From Bacteroidota bacterium (GTDB lineage: Bacteria > Bacteroidota > Bacteroidia > Cytophagales > Cyclobacteriaceae): a stretch of DNA of 32,015 nt. Shown in pieces: positions 31,327 to 32,015 of the stretch. The notes beneath the pieces are model-generated. The model was not told the origin of the DNA. It worked only from the letters and a program-made list of their open reading frames with translations, and made no database searches. The position numbers and the translations under genes are program-made. Positions within the stretch are counted from its first letter, which is position 1, and the number at the start of each line of letters is the position of its first letter. The stretch lies in the NCBI GenBank assembly GCA_022567155.1, contig JADFHN010000046.1, forward strand, positions 1 to 32,015. The letters run 5' to 3'.

Positions 31327-32015
31327 ATGAAAAAGTTAGTGATCATATTGGGTTTAGCTTTTATTTGGCGCATTGATTGTTTTTCTCAGGCACCGGTAAT
31401 AACCCATATTGAACCTCCGGCCGCCATACCTGGAAGCACAGTTATCCTCCATGGTTTCAATTTTGAAACCACCCCGGCCAATAATACCGTAACCTTTGCC
31501 GGGGTTGCCGCCACGATTACATCAGCAACTGCCAACCGGCTTATTGTTACTGTGCCCACCACTACTTCGGGGCCAAGGGATGTTATAGTTACTAACATTA
31601 ATGGCAGTTCAGCGGCATTTAACTTTACAATTTTATCAGCTCCTTCACCTGGTGTTTTTGGAAAACAAAATACCATTACCACCACAGCGAATGGAGCCCA
31701 GTCAGTTTATGCTACTGACCTGGATGGGGACGGGGATATGGATGTGCTCTCCGCATCTAATCTTGACAATACGATTGCCTGGTATAAGAATGAGGGAGCA
31801 GGGGTATTTACTACCCAACCGGCTATTACCACCACAGCGCTTTGGGCCTGGTCAGTCTATGCGGCTGACCTGGACGGCGATGGGGATATGGATGTGCTTT
31901 CCGCTTCCCAGGCTGATAATAAGATTGCCTGGTATAAGAATGACGGGACAGGTAGTTTTACCCTACCCACCTCATCGACCATTACCACCGCAGCGCTTGC
32001 CGCCGTCTCAGTCTA
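31327..32015 (+). CDS. Secreted IPT/TIG and FG-GAP (VCBS) repeat protein, 3' truncated by window
   Basis: The open frame continues past the window end; 229 codons are visible. After the signal MKKLVIILGLAFIWRIDCFSQ comes an IPT/TIG domain (APVITHIEPPAAIPGSTVILHGFNF), then FG-GAP/VCBS-type repeats with DLDGDGDMDVLSAS and IAWYKNEGAG, two complete and a third begun. The repeat period is about 150 and 156 bases at DNA level. DxDGDxD is a calcium-binding loop. Such proteins are surface or secreted adhesins in Bacteroidota and usually end in a sorting domain, out of view here. One base after the preceding stop, so same operon. Confidence 0.85.
   Translation, partial: MKKLVIILGLAFIWRIDCFSQAPVITHIEPPAAIPGSTVILHGFNFETTPANNTVTFAGVAATITSATANRLIVTVPTTTSGPRDVIVTNINGSSAAFNFTILSAPSPGVFGKQNTITTTANGAQSVYATDLDGDGDMDVLSASNLDNTIAWYKNEGAGVFTTQPAITTTALWAWSVYAADLDGDGDMDVLSASQADNKIAWYKNDGTGSFTLPTSSTITTAALAAVSV

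Overview
The window reads as a chromosomal stretch of a Bacteroidota bacterium, probably Cytophagales-like. This is inferred from gene content and style: few Shine-Dalgarno sequences, one clear and one near match to the TAnnTTTG promoter box, a deoxyhypusine-synthase-like gene beside argS, Tat and lipoprotein signals of the usual type, and hairpin-rich intergenic repeats. No rRNA, tRNA, CRISPR array or integrase gene was seen.

Layout. 1-476: an attC-like folded site at the left edge followed by a signal-peptide-only mini ORF. 477-2138: a PaaN-type aldehyde dehydrogenase. 2226-6797 (minus): a co-directional block namZ-type exo-muramidase, fmt, folA, SDR, small membrane protein, TauE/SafE permease. 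6924-8141: LolC/E-like permease. 8218-8701: hairpin cluster bracketed by direct repeats. 8714-10060: divergent polyprenol-phosphate mannosyltransferase and HAD phosphatase. 10505-16243: a tightly packed plus-strand run of two amidinotransferase-fold hydrolases (DDAH-like and CtlX), an internally deleted deoxyhypusine-synthase-like gene, argS, a glutathione peroxidase lipoprotein and menA. 16344-18052: two overlapping tandem-domain universal stress proteins behind a near-perfect 14-bp inverted repeat. 28761-29912: glycerate kinase. 30594-end: two secreted/surface proteins, the last cut by the window edge.

The most exciting region is 18.2-28.5 kb. It is organised as consecutive integron-like gene cassettes. 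At each of five cassettes (one at 18.35-18.97 kb, then four contiguous ones at 20,680-28,483) the 5' end, starting after a conserved (C)CG|TT cut-like point, is complementary over 9-15 bases to the sequence ending in AAC just past the last gene of the same cassette. For three of them the flanking arms fold into imperfect stems with extrahelical bases, as in attC sites. The cargoes are a membrane protein killed by one stop codon; a three-gene sulfur module (Crp/Fnr regulator, MFS transporter, rhodanese-persulfide dioxygenase fusion); a Tat-exported spermidine-dehydrogenase-like flavoprotein; an MntA-HepT toxin-antitoxin pair; and a membrane dipeptidase. A further attC-like site lies at 17-88. 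With no integrase in view this would be a CALIN-type array (cluster of attC sites lacking an integrase), with unusually large cassettes, in a phylum where such arrays are not commonly described.

All functional names come from reading the translations and motifs by eye; no database search was run.
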